A DNA stretch of 64,000 bases from Olleya sp. Bg11-27 (GTDB lineage: Bacteria; Bacteroidota; Bacteroidia; Flavobacteriales; Flavobacteriaceae). The stretch's first letter is position 1; every line of letters starts with the position of its first letter. Below the pieces are notes generated by a model. It was not told the origin of the DNA, made no database searches, and saw only the letters and a list, made by a program, of their open reading frames with translations. Made by a program: the position numbers and the translations under genes. Positions 54,452 through 63,601 of the stretch are shown piece after piece. The DNA is taken from positions 3,239,001 through 3,303,000 of the forward strand of contig NZ_CP025117.1 of NCBI RefSeq assembly GCF_002831645.1, read 5' to 3'.

Positions 54452-56218
54452 TTAATGATCCTGAGCTTCTCCAGCTCCTGAAGGGATCCTGATACTTTCA
54501 ACCATATCTTGTACATTCTGAGGTGGAGCAGGTGTTAAGCGTGATACCACTAACGATACCACAACATTTAAAATCATTGCTATAGTACCAAATCCTTCTG
54601 GAGATGTACCAAACCACCAATCTTCTTTTGTACCACCACCAAACATGTCGAGTTTAAATTTCATCATGTAGAATAACATTAAAACAATACCGACAACCAT
54701 TCCTGAAATAGCACCTTCGCTATTCATACGCTTATCAAATATCCCCAAAATAATAGCTGGAAAAAAGGACGCTGCTGCTAGACCAAATGCTAGTGCGACG
54801 ACCGCTGCGACAAATCCCGGCGGATTAATACCGAAGTACCCCGCAATTAAGATGGCTACAAAAATGGCGATTCTTGCGACTTTCAATTCGTCTTTATCAG
54901 AAATATCTGGTTTCAATTGTTTTTTAACTAAATCGTGAGACACAGATGTCGAAATTACTAACAACAATCCTGCTGCTGTAGATAGTGCTGCTGCTAACCC
55001 TCCGGCTGCGACTAATCCAATAACCCAATTTGGTAGGTTTGCAATCTCTGGATTTGCCAATACCATAATATCTCTATCTACGTAAAGCTCGTTTGAAGCA
55101 TCACTAACATTAGATACGATACGTTCTCCACTTGCGCCTCTAGCATCCGTATATATCGGTTTTTTACTTGATAAGGCATCACCTGCAACATATTGGATTT
55201 TTCCATCTCCATTTTTATCAGACCATGCTATTAACCCAGTGTTTTCCCAGTTTTTAAACCATTCTGGAATTTCTTTATACTCTTTATTACTAACCGTTTC
55301 AATTAAATTAGTTCTTGAAAATACTGCAATTGCAGGTGCTGTTGTATATAAAATAGCAATTAAAAATAAAGCATAACCAGCAGATTTACGGGCATCTTTT
55401 ACTTTTGGCACTGTAAAGAAACGTACAATTACGTGCGGTAATCCTGCAGTACCAGTCATTAATGCTAATGTAATTGCAAAAACATCCCAAGTGGATTTTG
55501 TTCCGCTGGTATACTCGTTAAATCCAAGTTCTGTATGTAATAAATCTAATTTATCTAATAGAAAGGCACCACCTTCAACCTTACCTCCCATTCCAATTTG
55601 AGGAATAATGTTTCCTGTCATTTGTAAAGAGATAAAAAATGCAGGCACCATAAAAGCGAAAATCAAGACACAATATTGTGCGACTTGTGTGTATGTGATT
55701 CCTTTCATTCCTCCTAATAACGCAAAAGTTAAAACAACCGTCATCCCAATGATAACACCTATATTAATATCTACTTGTAAAAATTGAGAAAATACAATAC
55801 CTACACCACGCATTTGACCTGCAACATATGTAAATGATACAATTAACGCACAAATTACTGCTACTGTTCTTGCTGTGTTTGAGTAATATCTATCTCCAAT
55901 AAAATCTGGCACTGTAAACTTACCAAATTTACGCAGGTAAGGTGCTAATAATAACGCTAACAGTACATAACCACCAGTCCATCCCATAAGATAAACTGAG
56001 CCATCATATCCTGAAAAGGAAATAATACCAGCCATACTAATAAAGGAGGCTGCACTCATCCAATCGGCTGCGGTAGCCATACCATTCGCTAACGGAGAAA
56101 CACCTCCACCAGCAACATAAAACTCTTTAGTTGAGCCTGCTCGGGCCCAAATTGCTATTCCAAAATATAAGGCAAAAGTAATTCCTACTAATAACCATGT
56201 CCAAAATTGTACACTCAT
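54452..56218 (-). CDS. actP: ActP-like sodium/solute (acetate) symporter
   Basis: 588 residues, 13 or so helices, SSS family. Motifs: GVSPLANGMATAADWMSAAS with the ADWMSAASF signature, FIGDRYYSNTARTVAVICAL and GLPHVIVRFFTVPKVKDARK. It matches the ActP/YjcG subgroup, which also has the DUF4212 partner encoded upstream. It imports short-chain acids with Na+ or H+. A roughly 90-residue extra loop with DKNGDGKIQYVAGDALSSK (an EF-hand-like stretch) occurs in the middle, between helices. Confidence 0.87.
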   Translation of the reverse strand: MSVQFWTWLLVGITFALYFGIAIWARAGSTKEFYVAGGGVSPLANGMATAADWMSAASFISMAGIISFSGYDGSVYLMGWTGGYVLLALLLAPYLRKFGKFTVPDFIGDRYYSNTARTVAVICALIVSFTYVAGQMRGVGIVFSQFLQVDINIGVIIGMTVVLTFALLGGMKGITYTQVAQYCVLIFAFMVPAFFISLQMTGNIIPQIGMGGKVEGGAFLLDKLDLLHTELGFNEYTSGTKSTWDVFAITLALMTGTAGLPHVIVRFFTVPKVKDARKSAGYALFLIAILYTTAPAIAVFSRTNLIETVSNKEYKEIPEWFKNWENTGLIAWSDKNGDGKIQYVAGDALSSKKPIYTDARGASGERIVSNVSDASNELYVDRDIMVLANPEIANLPNWVIGLVAAGGLAAALSTAAGLLLVISTSVSHDLVKKQLKPDISDKDELKVARIAIFVAILIAGYFGINPPGFVAAVVALAFGLAAASFFPAIILGIFDKRMNSEGAISGMVVGIVLMLFYMMKFKLDMFGGGTKEDWWFGTSPEGFGTIAMILNVVVSLVVSRLTPAPPQNVQDMVESIRIPSGAGEAQDH

Positions 56219-56249
56219 AATATCTTATTTTTTAAGTTATTAGTTTAGA

Positions 56250-56510
56250 CTACTCGTCAAAACCGTATTTTTTATCTAGTTTATTCATTAATCTTACATA
56301 CACAAATATTAAAATCACGAATACATATATAGACCCTTGTTGGGCGAACCAAAAACCGAGTTTAAAGCCTCCAAGTCTAAATTGATCTAACTCTTCTCTA
56401 AATAAAATGCCACATCCAAAGGATACCACAAACCATATGACAAGAAGTATTGCCAAATATTTAATATTTTCTTTCCAATACGCTGACGCGTGTTTTTGTT
56501 TATCACTCAT
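56250..56510 (-). CDS. DUF4212 domain protein, symporter small subunit
   Basis: 86 residues and two helices. AYWKENIKYLAILLVIWFVV followed by SFGCGILF is the DUF4212 hallmark. These proteins are encoded directly before ActP-type symporters and are considered their small subunit. 31 bp upstream of the symporter gene here and 12 bp downstream of the porin gene. Confidence 0.9.
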   Translation of the reverse strand: MSDKQKHASAYWKENIKYLAILLVIWFVVSFGCGILFREELDQFRLGGFKLGFWFAQQGSIYVFVILIFVYVRLMNKLDKKYGFDE

Positions 56511-56522
56511 AGTTGTTAGTTT

Positions 56523-57770
56523 TTATAGATAAATCATAGCTTGAAGCGAAATAGTATTTGCATCTAAAGCCCCAAATTCTTCGTTTTTATATTCTAAAGT
56601 TAATTTTGAATTATGTCCACTCATATAAGCGTTAACACCAACACCTAATTTAGATCGGTTATCACCTACAGCATCATAACTATGCGTACCGTAACTTACA
56701 TAAGGTTGAAATCTTGTTTTTGCAACATCGCCTTTAAAGACATAACCAACATGACCATAAATCATACTTCCAGTACCATAAGCACTGTATAAGTAATCCT
56801 TACCGTAATCGCTATTTTGATAGGTCGCATAAGCCGTTATTGCACTTCCATTGTCACTAAGTGGCGCATCATAAAAAGCATCTACTGCAAAGATTGAAAC
56901 ATCTTCACCTTCTAAGTTTGGTGCTAATGCTGTACCAGTATCAATTACAGATCCTTTTGGATGCAAGAAGAACCCTGCTCCAACATTAAAAATCTTTTTT
57001 CCTCCTAAATAACTTCCTACTTTGTATGGCAGAAAATTAGATTCTTGATCTAAGAAATTATAATCAAAATAACCGGCGTATGTTTTACCCGCATCTTTAG
57101 ATCCTAAAGTAGCACGACCATTATAAACTGCGTCTCCACCAGCAACTGCTGTGCGACCGTCCAGTGTTGATACCGCAGCGTCATTAATAGCGACACGATA
57201 TTGAAGCTTATCAAATTTACCTTTTGCAAAAACACCTAAATGACGCGCAAATTGATCGGATAAACCAATTGTTGCCCAAGATTGACGGTTGTTATCCAAC
57301 GTCATCATATTAAGTGTACTTTGATTATTTAGTCTTGAAATACCATTAAAGTAATGTAAACCACCACCAACAGTGTGGTCTTTACCTAAATTGTATTGTG
57401 CCCAAACATCATGAAAAAAGAGTTGAGAACCATCTCCTTTTCCCGTTGGACTTAATGTAGCACTTGTTAAACTGTTTAATCCGAAGTGTGTTACGATTAA
57501 AAAGTCCTCATTAATTTGCGCAAACATTAAAATACGAGCACGACGTAAATTAAAATTTAATTTACTGTTTTCGTTTCCGTTTGCATCAAATGTATCGTCT
57601 GTGTTATAGTTAGCTTGGACTTGCGCCCAAGAAATAAGCCGAAGATATTTAGAACCATCTTCGTTAAACTTAAACTTAAGACCTCCATCATAATCGGGAG
57701 AGCCTTGAGCGGTCATTAATTGAAAGGACATTAACAAGAGTCCTGCCAATAATAGGGTTTGTTTTTTCAT
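56523..57770 (-). CDS. Outer-membrane porin of the acetate locus
   Basis: 415 residues with a signal peptide (cleavage near QLMTAQ|G). The mature protein is Gly/Asn/aromatic-rich with alternating beta strands and ends in aromatic-hydrophobic NTISLQAMIYL, as expected of a barrel. NFNLRRARILMFAQINEDFLI resembles phosphate-selective porin O/P-like strands. It is the first gene of the porin-DUF4212-symporter unit and probably admits short-chain acids across the outer membrane; this specificity is inference. Confidence 0.83.
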   Translation of the reverse strand: MKKQTLLLAGLLLMSFQLMTAQGSPDYDGGLKFKFNEDGSKYLRLISWAQVQANYNTDDTFDANGNENSKLNFNLRRARILMFAQINEDFLIVTHFGLNSLTSATLSPTGKGDGSQLFFHDVWAQYNLGKDHTVGGGLHYFNGISRLNNQSTLNMMTLDNNRQSWATIGLSDQFARHLGVFAKGKFDKLQYRVAINDAAVSTLDGRTAVAGGDAVYNGRATLGSKDAGKTYAGYFDYNFLDQESNFLPYKVGSYLGGKKIFNVGAGFFLHPKGSVIDTGTALAPNLEGEDVSIFAVDAFYDAPLSDNGSAITAYATYQNSDYGKDYLYSAYGTGSMIYGHVGYVFKGDVAKTRFQPYVSYGTHSYDAVGDNRSKLGVGVNAYMSGHNSKLTLEYKNEEFGALDANTISLQAMIYL

Positions 57771-57836
57771 TGTTTAAAGGATTAATTAGTAGTTAATTAG
57801 TTTTGTGTGCACTACTAAGCTCTTAAAAACAATGTG

Positions 57837-57867
57837 TTAACAGAAAATTAATATATTTATCTGTTAA
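57837..57867. promoter_or_regulatory. Inverted repeat TTAACAGA/TCTGTTAA upstream of the porin gene
   Basis: Perfect 8-bp arms separated by 15 AT-rich bases in the 106-bp gap between the IS1-like regulator gene and the porin gene. It could be an operator for the porin-symporter unit, or a weak terminator of the regulator gene. Confidence 0.4.
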
Positions 57868-57876
57868 TTTATTATA

Positions 57877-58296
57877 CTAATCTTTAAAACGCTCCCATTT
57901 AATCAACATAAATTTATCCCCTAGTTCAGTAACAACAACACCTGCGCCTTTAATATTTTGAGCATTACTAAAATAAACACCCAGTTCTGTAGCGTTTAAA
58001 ATCTTATAAGTAGGATGGTAATTAGAATTATAAGGGCGTTTAATATTGTACTTTTTCACCCAATTCATGATACTGACGTGAGAGATCCCTAAAATACGTT
58101 CGATTTCTCGATAAGTCAATCCTTCTAGGTATAATTGCAGCGACTTGTTAACGTAGTAGTCGTCTATCTTCTTACCGATCTTATTAACAGAGAAAAAATA
58201 ATTGCATTTTTTACACTTATAACGCTGTCTATCGTTAACAATTCCGCTTTTAATGTAATGGTCTGATCCACAATTGGGACATAAATCTACAGTCAT
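57877..58296 (-). CDS. IS1 InsA-like zinc-ribbon/HTH protein without a transposase domain
   Basis: 139 residues. A zinc ribbon C6-x2-C9...C28-x2-C31 (CPNCGSDH, RYKCKKCNYF) is followed by an InsA-type helix-turn-helix (about 55-82; GLTYREIERILGISHVSIMNWV). The C-terminal 50 residues (LGVYFSNAQNIKGAGVVVTE) are not from IS1. There is no DDE catalytic domain, no second frame downstream and no terminal inverted repeats. It looks like a transposase DNA-binding domain turned into a regulator, placed upstream of and in line with the porin/actP/acs genes. Control of those genes is inference. Confidence 0.78.
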   Translation of the reverse strand: MTVDLCPNCGSDHYIKSGIVNDRQRYKCKKCNYFFSVNKIGKKIDDYYVNKSLQLYLEGLTYREIERILGISHVSIMNWVKKYNIKRPYNSNYHPTYKILNATELGVYFSNAQNIKGAGVVVTELGDKFMLIKWERFKD

Positions 58297-58303
58297 GTAT
58301 ATT

Positions 58304-58331
58304 AATTTAGCATAAATATATCAATTTAGCA
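58304..58331 (-). promoter_or_regulatory. Direct repeats AATTTAGCA flanking a -7-like box upstream of the IS1-like gene
   Basis: AATTTAGCA at 58304-58312 and 58323-58331, period 19 bp, on either side of TATATTTA (minus strand). The layout fits autorepression by the encoded DNA-binding protein. Confidence 0.42.
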
Positions 58332-58372
58332 ATAAAATAAAAACCAAATTGTTAAATAATTAATTATTACCC

Positions 58373-58420
58373 TAAAAAAAAGCCCTAAAACCAACAATAT
58401 CATTGATTTTTAGAGCTTAT
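58373..58420 (-). terminator. Terminator after the DUF779 gene
   Basis: AGCTCTAAAAA / TTTTAGGGCT arms (one mismatch) followed on the minus strand by a T8 run, 30 bp after the DUF779 stop. Confidence 0.75.
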
Positions 58421-58449
58421 ATTATTAAAATCTGAATACCTGTTTAAAA

Positions 58450-58803
58450 TCAGCTATTAAAAAAAGCCTCCTCTTCTGTAGTTAATAATCTAGAATGAAT
58501 TAAAAACCGAAGTCCTAAAGGGATTTCTAAAGAAAAGCTAGCACCACGACCTTCTGTTATGTCTACAGTAAGATGTGTGTGCTTCCAATATTCAAATTGA
58601 TCTTGATTCATATAAAAATTAACGCCTTTTAGCGTTCCTAACAACACATCGCTTTCATCCAGATACATATCCCCTTTTTCAAAAACCATAGGCGCAGACC
58701 CGTCACAACACCCGCCACTTTGATGAAAAATTAAATCGCCATGTTTTGCTTTTAGTTGTTCCAAAACCGTTATTGCTGCTTCTGTAATTGCTACTCTTTC
58801 CAT
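58450..58803 (-). CDS. DUF779 protein associated with aldehyde dehydrogenase
   Basis: 117 residues, full length. The signature GGCCDGSAPM lies at about 31-40, followed by YMNQDQFEYWKHTHLTVDI and a GRGASFSLE segment. DUF779 proteins are regularly encoded next to acetaldehyde-type aldehyde dehydrogenases; the vicinal cysteines suggest metal or thiol chemistry but the function is unknown. It is downstream of the dehydrogenase, separated by a hairpin. Confidence 0.9.
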   Translation of the reverse strand: MERVAITEAAITVLEQLKAKHGDLIFHQSGGCCDGSAPMVFEKGDMYLDESDVLLGTLKGVNFYMNQDQFEYWKHTHLTVDITEGRGASFSLEIPLGLRFLIHSRLLTTEEEAFFNS

Positions 58804-58819
58804 AACTTAATTGTATTAA

Positions 58820-58850
58820 AAAAGGCTGAATTAACTAAACTCAGCCTTTT
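58820..58850 (-). terminator. Hairpin between aldehyde dehydrogenase and DUF779 genes
   Basis: Perfect arms AAAAGGCTGA / TCAGCCTTTT with an 11-base loop and a T6 run on the minus strand. It would act as a partial terminator, lowering DUF779 expression relative to the dehydrogenase. Confidence 0.72.
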
Positions 58851-58881
58851 GTGCTATTAATAAGACGTTTCTAAACAACTA

Positions 58882-60381
58882 CTAAAAGAACCCTAATTTG
58901 TTTTTATCATAAGAGATTAACATGTTTTTAGTTTGACGATAGTAGTTTAACATCATCACATGATTTTCTCTACCAAATCCAGATTTTTTATAACCTCCAA
59001 ATGGTGCATGCGCAGGATACGCGTGGTAACAGTTTACCCAAACACGACCCGCTTTTATTGCACGCGGAATTTGATATAATTGGTGTGCATCTCTAGTCCA
59101 AACGCCTGCTCCAAGTCCGTAAAGCGTATCATTAGCAATTTCAATCGCTTCAGCCTCATCTTTAAACTTAGTCACACAAGCTACCGGTCCAAAAATTTCT
59201 TCTTGGAAGACTCTCATTTTATTATGACCTTCTAATAAGGTTGGTTTTATGTAAAACCCATTTGCTAGATTACCACTTAGATTATTTGCAGATCCCCCGG
59301 ATAATACTTTAGCACCTTCGTCTTTACCTATTTTAAAATACGATTGTATTTTCTCATGTTGATCTTTAGAAGCTTGTGCCCCAACCATTGTATTTACATC
59401 GTATGGATTATCTTGTATAATGGCATTTGTGCGCGCCACAACGCGTTTCATAAACGCATCATAGATATCTTCTTGAACCAATATTCTAGAGGGTGCAGTA
59501 CAAACTTCTCCTTGATTAAAAGCAAATAACACCGCACCTTCAATAGCTTTATCTAAAAAGGCATCGTCATGATCCATAACAGAGTTAAAGAAAACATTTG
59601 GCGACTTACCACCTAATTCCATAGTTACAGGATTCAAGTTTTTAGAAGCATATTGCATAATTAATTGCCCTGTTGTTGTTTCCCCTGTAAAGGCTACTTT
59701 ATCCACTTTCGCGCTTGACGCTAATGGTTTTCCGGCTTCTGGACCAAAACCATGTACTATATTTATAACACCTGGAGGGAAGACATCTGCAATTTTCTCC
59801 ATTAATAATGTCGCTGTAGACGGTGTTTGTTCTGCTGGTTTTAAAACCACACAATTACCTGTTACTAATGCTGGCGGTAATTTCCAAGACAACATTAATA
59901 ACGGAAAATTCCATGGTATAATTTGACCAATAACACCTAAAGGCTCCTTAATATTCATGGATAATGTGTTTTGATCTAACTCGGTTGCACTTCCTTCTTC
60001 TGATCTAATACACGCTGCAAAATAACGCCAATGGTCTATTGCCAAAGGGACATCTGCATTTAAAGTTTCACGGATAGGCTTACCATTATCGCAGGTTTCC
60101 ATAACTGCAAACTCTTCTAAATTGGCTTCAATAATATCGGCTACTTTATTTAATAACGTTGCTCTCTCCGTTGCTGAGGTATTTCCCCAAGCTTCTTTGG
60201 CAGCATTGGCAGCATCTAAAGCCAGCTCGACATCTTCTTTTTGAGAACGCGGATATTTTGCTATTAAACTATTATCAATCGGTGAGGTGTTCTCAAAATA
60301 TTGCCCACCAATAGGAGCGACAAATTTTCCATTAATAAAATTAGCATATTTCTCTTTAAACTTAGGTTTAGAATAACTCAT
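58882..60381 (-). CDS. NAD-dependent aldehyde dehydrogenase (acetaldehyde type)
   Basis: 499 residues, complete ALDH fold: PWNFPLLMLSWKLPPALVTG (cofactor binding), TMELGGKSPN (general base Glu), FNQGEVCTAPSR (catalytic Cys) and EEIFGPVACV. The sequence type, with GFGRENHVMMLNYYRQTKNM at the end, and the DUF779 partner fit the AldB/ExaC-like acetaldehyde or chloroacetaldehyde dehydrogenases. Acetate formed would feed the acs pathway encoded nearby. An AraC-family gene is divergently oriented. Confidence 0.92.
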   Translation of the reverse strand: MSYSKPKFKEKYANFINGKFVAPIGGQYFENTSPIDNSLIAKYPRSQKEDVELALDAANAAKEAWGNTSATERATLLNKVADIIEANLEEFAVMETCDNGKPIRETLNADVPLAIDHWRYFAACIRSEEGSATELDQNTLSMNIKEPLGVIGQIIPWNFPLLMLSWKLPPALVTGNCVVLKPAEQTPSTATLLMEKIADVFPPGVINIVHGFGPEAGKPLASSAKVDKVAFTGETTTGQLIMQYASKNLNPVTMELGGKSPNVFFNSVMDHDDAFLDKAIEGAVLFAFNQGEVCTAPSRILVQEDIYDAFMKRVVARTNAIIQDNPYDVNTMVGAQASKDQHEKIQSYFKIGKDEGAKVLSGGSANNLSGNLANGFYIKPTLLEGHNKMRVFQEEIFGPVACVTKFKDEAEAIEIANDTLYGLGAGVWTRDAHQLYQIPRAIKAGRVWVNCYHAYPAHAPFGGYKKSGFGRENHVMMLNYYRQTKNMLISYDKNKLGFF

Positions 60382-60444
60382 ATAAATTGATGTTAAATTA
60401 GTAATTAGATAATTTTTTGTTCTAAAAAATATATTATCTTTAGT

Positions 60445-60467
60445 TTTGATAAAGTTATTTTATCAAA
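60445..60467. promoter_or_regulatory. Inverted repeat TTTGATAAA/TTTATCAAA in the ALDH-AraC intergenic region
   Basis: Perfect 9-bp arms around GTTAT in the 172-bp divergent gap. A likely operator for the AraC protein or another regulator of the aldehyde dehydrogenase. Confidence 0.5.
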
Positions 60468-60553
60468 TCCGAAGTTTATTGCACGTATTTATCATAATTG
60501 TGAACATATCTCTTATTAACAGATCTGCTGACTAAAATTTTGTAATATTGAAT

Positions 60554-61474
60554 ATGAAACCGCTTTTAAATCAACATCTAAATACCAGAAAACTAACCAC
60601 TTTAGTAGAAAACAGAACGACTTATAGTGCCGACTATGCAGAACTTAATATCTATGAGACACACGCTTTCGCGGAAAAAGTCTCGTTGACATTTAATTTT
60701 CCAATTATAGCAAGCATGTTAACTGGCCAAAAAGTTATGCATATTGATGGTTATGATCCTTTTGATTTTCTTCCAGGCGAATCTGTAGTTATGCCTTCTA
60801 ATAAAGAAATGGTTATTGACTTCCCCATTGCAACACAAAATACCCCAACACAATGTTTAGCTTTGGGAATTGATGCCTTTAAAATTGATGAGGTTGTAGA
60901 AAAATTTAACCAGCAAGTCGCTATTGAAAATGAGAATAATACTTGGGATTTAGATGAAACCACATCACACTTAATAAATAACACAGATGTTAATCATTTA
61001 ATAGAACGCCTGACTTATACTTTTACAAACAATAATAAATCTAAGGATGTATTGTTGGACTTAATGATTCAGGAATTAATTATTAGACTATTACAAACCA
61101 AAGCCAAGTCTTTAATTATTAATGATCCTAATCAGATTTTTAACGACACCAGAATAGGCACTGTCATTAAATATATAAAAGAGAACTTAACTGATAAAGA
61201 TATTAGTGTTGATGTGCTGGCTAAAAAGGCTTACATGAGCACGTCGCACTTCCATAAACAATTTAAAAACACCTTAGGCATCTCTCCTATTGATTATATA
61301 AATTCTGAAAAGATTAAATTTTCTAAAAAGTTAATTAAAGAATCTAAAGATTTTAGAATGTCTGAAATTGCCTTTAAATCTGGTTTTAATAATACCAGTT
61401 ATTTTAATAGACAATTTAAAAAAATGGAACTAATGACGCCTCAACAATTTAAGGCGTCCGTTAATAAAATCTAA
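60554..61474 (+). CDS. AraC family transcriptional regulator of the aldehyde dehydrogenase locus
   Basis: 306 residues from ATG 60554 (a TTG two codons earlier is possible). N-terminal AraC_N-type beta domain (about 1-180; LPGESVVMPSNKEMVIDFPI), then the two-HTH AraC DNA-binding domain (about 210-303; VLAKKAYMSTSHFHKQFKNT and SEIAFKSGFNNTSYFNRQFK). Its divergent position and the inverted repeat between the genes indicate that it controls the dehydrogenase, probably in response to an aldehyde or alcohol. The 204-bp gap after it shows no gene. Confidence 0.9.
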   Translation: MKPLLNQHLNTRKLTTLVENRTTYSADYAELNIYETHAFAEKVSLTFNFPIIASMLTGQKVMHIDGYDPFDFLPGESVVMPSNKEMVIDFPIATQNTPTQCLALGIDAFKIDEVVEKFNQQVAIENENNTWDLDETTSHLINNTDVNHLIERLTYTFTNNNKSKDVLLDLMIQELIIRLLQTKAKSLIINDPNQIFNDTRIGTVIKYIKENLTDKDISVDVLAKKAYMSTSHFHKQFKNTLGISPIDYINSEKIKFSKKLIKESKDFRMSEIAFKSGFNNTSYFNRQFKKMELMTPQQFKASVNKI

Positions 61475-61678
61475 CCTCTTTCTTTCCTCCGCAACATGCT
61501 GTAGTATTATTTTATTACAACTGAATTCTTTTAGAATACATATAAAAACAGTAAAGTACAACGACTTACAATTTTAGATTTTATTTTCTACTAACTATAA
61601 GTGTAATCTATCGAAAATACAGTTTACTATTTCTGTAACAGTTTAAAAAAAATTATATTCGTTTTCTAAATAAACGCT

Positions 61679-63601
61679 ATGCCCAAAATTACAGTTTGCC
61701 TTATTCTAACCTTATTTTCTTTTCAATTTTTATTAGCTCAAAAAAAAGCAGACCCAACAACATCCGAAAAACTATACGCTGAGCAATTAAAAACTCAATT
61801 TCCAGATGACAATATCGCTTTAGACGCCAGCGATGACGTACTTAGTTTTAGTTATGATAAAAACACTGATAAAGTAACCGTTAATCACGTTTTAAAAGAA
61901 ACGCTTATTAATTTAGATTCGCGATCAGATATTCAATTATACTGTGTTTATGATGATCAAACTGAGATAAATACATTCAACATAACATATAAAACAAATA
62001 AAGACGCTTATTTTCGGATTATAGATGAAGCTTATACTAGTCAAGATCTCTTTCATGTCGATACTCGTGTAAAATATACTAATATAGATTTTCCTTTATT
62101 AGGATATAAGTACCATAATACCATTGATAAAACATATTTAGATGTAAAATATTTAACTAAATTATATTTTAATGACAATTATCCTATAGTAAAAAAGACT
62201 ATTAAAATTGAAGTCCCTGACTGGTTAGATATTGAATTAAAAGAAATGAATTTTGATGGTTATGACATAATTAAAACAACAAAAAGTAATTCAAAAAGAA
62301 AATCCAAGACGCATACTTATAGTATTGAAAACATAAAAGCAATGTCTAAAGAAGAAAATGCTCCTGGGCCAACTTATATTTATCCTCATATTTTAATACT
62401 TGCTAAATCATATACTATAAAAAATGACAAAAAAGTGCTTTTTGCAAATACTCAAGACTTATACAATTGGTATAAATCACTGGCCAATGAGTTAAAAAAT
62501 GATAATTCATTACTAAAAGACAAAGTTATTGAACTAACAAAAAACGCAAAAACTGATGAAGACAAAATAAAAAACATCTATTACTGGGTTCAAGATAATA
62601 TTAGATATATCGCTTTTGAAGATGGTATTGCTGGATTCAAGCCTGATGAAGCGTCTTCGGTATACACTAAACGTTTTGGAGACTGCAAAGGAATGGCAAA
62701 CTTGACTAAACAAATGCTTGTTGAGGCAGGTTTTGACGCTAGATTAACCTGGATTGGTACAAAAAGAATTGCATACGATTATTCTATACCAAGTTTATCC
62801 GTTGATAACCATATGATATGTACATTATTTAAAAATGGTAAAACTATATTTTTAGATGCTACAGAAAAATACAATCCTTTTGGAGAATATGCGGATCGAA
62901 TTCAAGGTAAGCAAGTTTTAATTGAAGATTCTGATCAGTACATCATAAAAACGGTACCCAATAGTAAAGCCTCATTTAATAAAGAAGTTTTTAATTATGA
63001 CCTATCATTACAAGGAGAAACTATTATAGGAAATGTTACAAAACAATATAATGGAGAAAGTCGATCTGGCTTGCTGTATTACTTTAACACTATTAAAAAT
63101 GACAAAAAAGATACATTTTTAGAATATTTTTTAAATGAAGGAAATAATAATATTACTGTTTCAAACATCAATACTAACGACTTAAATGATAGGGAATCAA
63201 ATATTGACATTTCATATAACGTCAAAGTAAACAACGCGATATCCTCCTTTGACAACACATTATATGTGGATTTAGATTTTGATAAAGAATTTTTGAATTA
63301 TGATTTTAAAGAACGGGAGACAGATTACATTTTTAGTGCTAAAAAACATATAGAATCTAATACGCGATTAAAAATCCCTTCAGGATATACTGTTTCTGAG
63401 TTACCGAAAAATATCAGTATAACAAATGAGAACTATAATTTATCAGTCAGTTTCTTAAAAGAAAACGATATTATAAAGTATAATAAATCTTTCACTATTA
63501 CTAATGCTAAAATTGAGAAAAAAGATTTCCCGCAATGGAATGATTTTATCTCACAACTGACAAATTTATATAAAGAACAAATTATCCTAACCAAGCAATA
63601 A
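61679..63601 (+). CDS. Secreted DUF3857 / transglutaminase-like protein
   Basis: 640 residues with a signal peptide (FSFQFLLAQ|KK). An N-terminal DUF3857 beta domain (about 50-260) is followed by a transglutaminase-like core (about 275-395): Cys in FGDCKGMANL, His in VDNHMICTLF and Asp in IFLDATEKY form the complete triad. A C-terminal beta domain ends the chain. Bacteroidota encode many such periplasmic proteins, often in tandem; substrates are unknown. The next gene starts in its stop codon (TAATG). Confidence 0.87.
   Translation: MPKITVCLILTLFSFQFLLAQKKADPTTSEKLYAEQLKTQFPDDNIALDASDDVLSFSYDKNTDKVTVNHVLKETLINLDSRSDIQLYCVYDDQTEINTFNITYKTNKDAYFRIIDEAYTSQDLFHVDTRVKYTNIDFPLLGYKYHNTIDKTYLDVKYLTKLYFNDNYPIVKKTIKIEVPDWLDIELKEMNFDGYDIIKTTKSNSKRKSKTHTYSIENIKAMSKEENAPGPTYIYPHILILAKSYTIKNDKKVLFANTQDLYNWYKSLANELKNDNSLLKDKVIELTKNAKTDEDKIKNIYYWVQDNIRYIAFEDGIAGFKPDEASSVYTKRFGDCKGMANLTKQMLVEAGFDARLTWIGTKRIAYDYSIPSLSVDNHMICTLFKNGKTIFLDATEKYNPFGEYADRIQGKQVLIEDSDQYIIKTVPNSKASFNKEVFNYDLSLQGETIIGNVTKQYNGESRSGLLYYFNTIKNDKKDTFLEYFLNEGNNNITVSNINTNDLNDRESNIDISYNVKVNNAISSFDNTLYVDLDFDKEFLNYDFKERETDYIFSAKKHIESNTRLKIPSGYTVSELPKNISITNENYNLSVSFLKENDIIKYNKSFTITNAKIEKKDFPQWNDFISQLTNLYKEQIILTKQ

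Noticed and set aside
57877-58296. Intact IS1 insertion sequence
   Set aside because: Only the InsA-like DNA-binding part is present; there is no InsB/DDE frame, no terminal inverted repeats and no target duplication that I could see.
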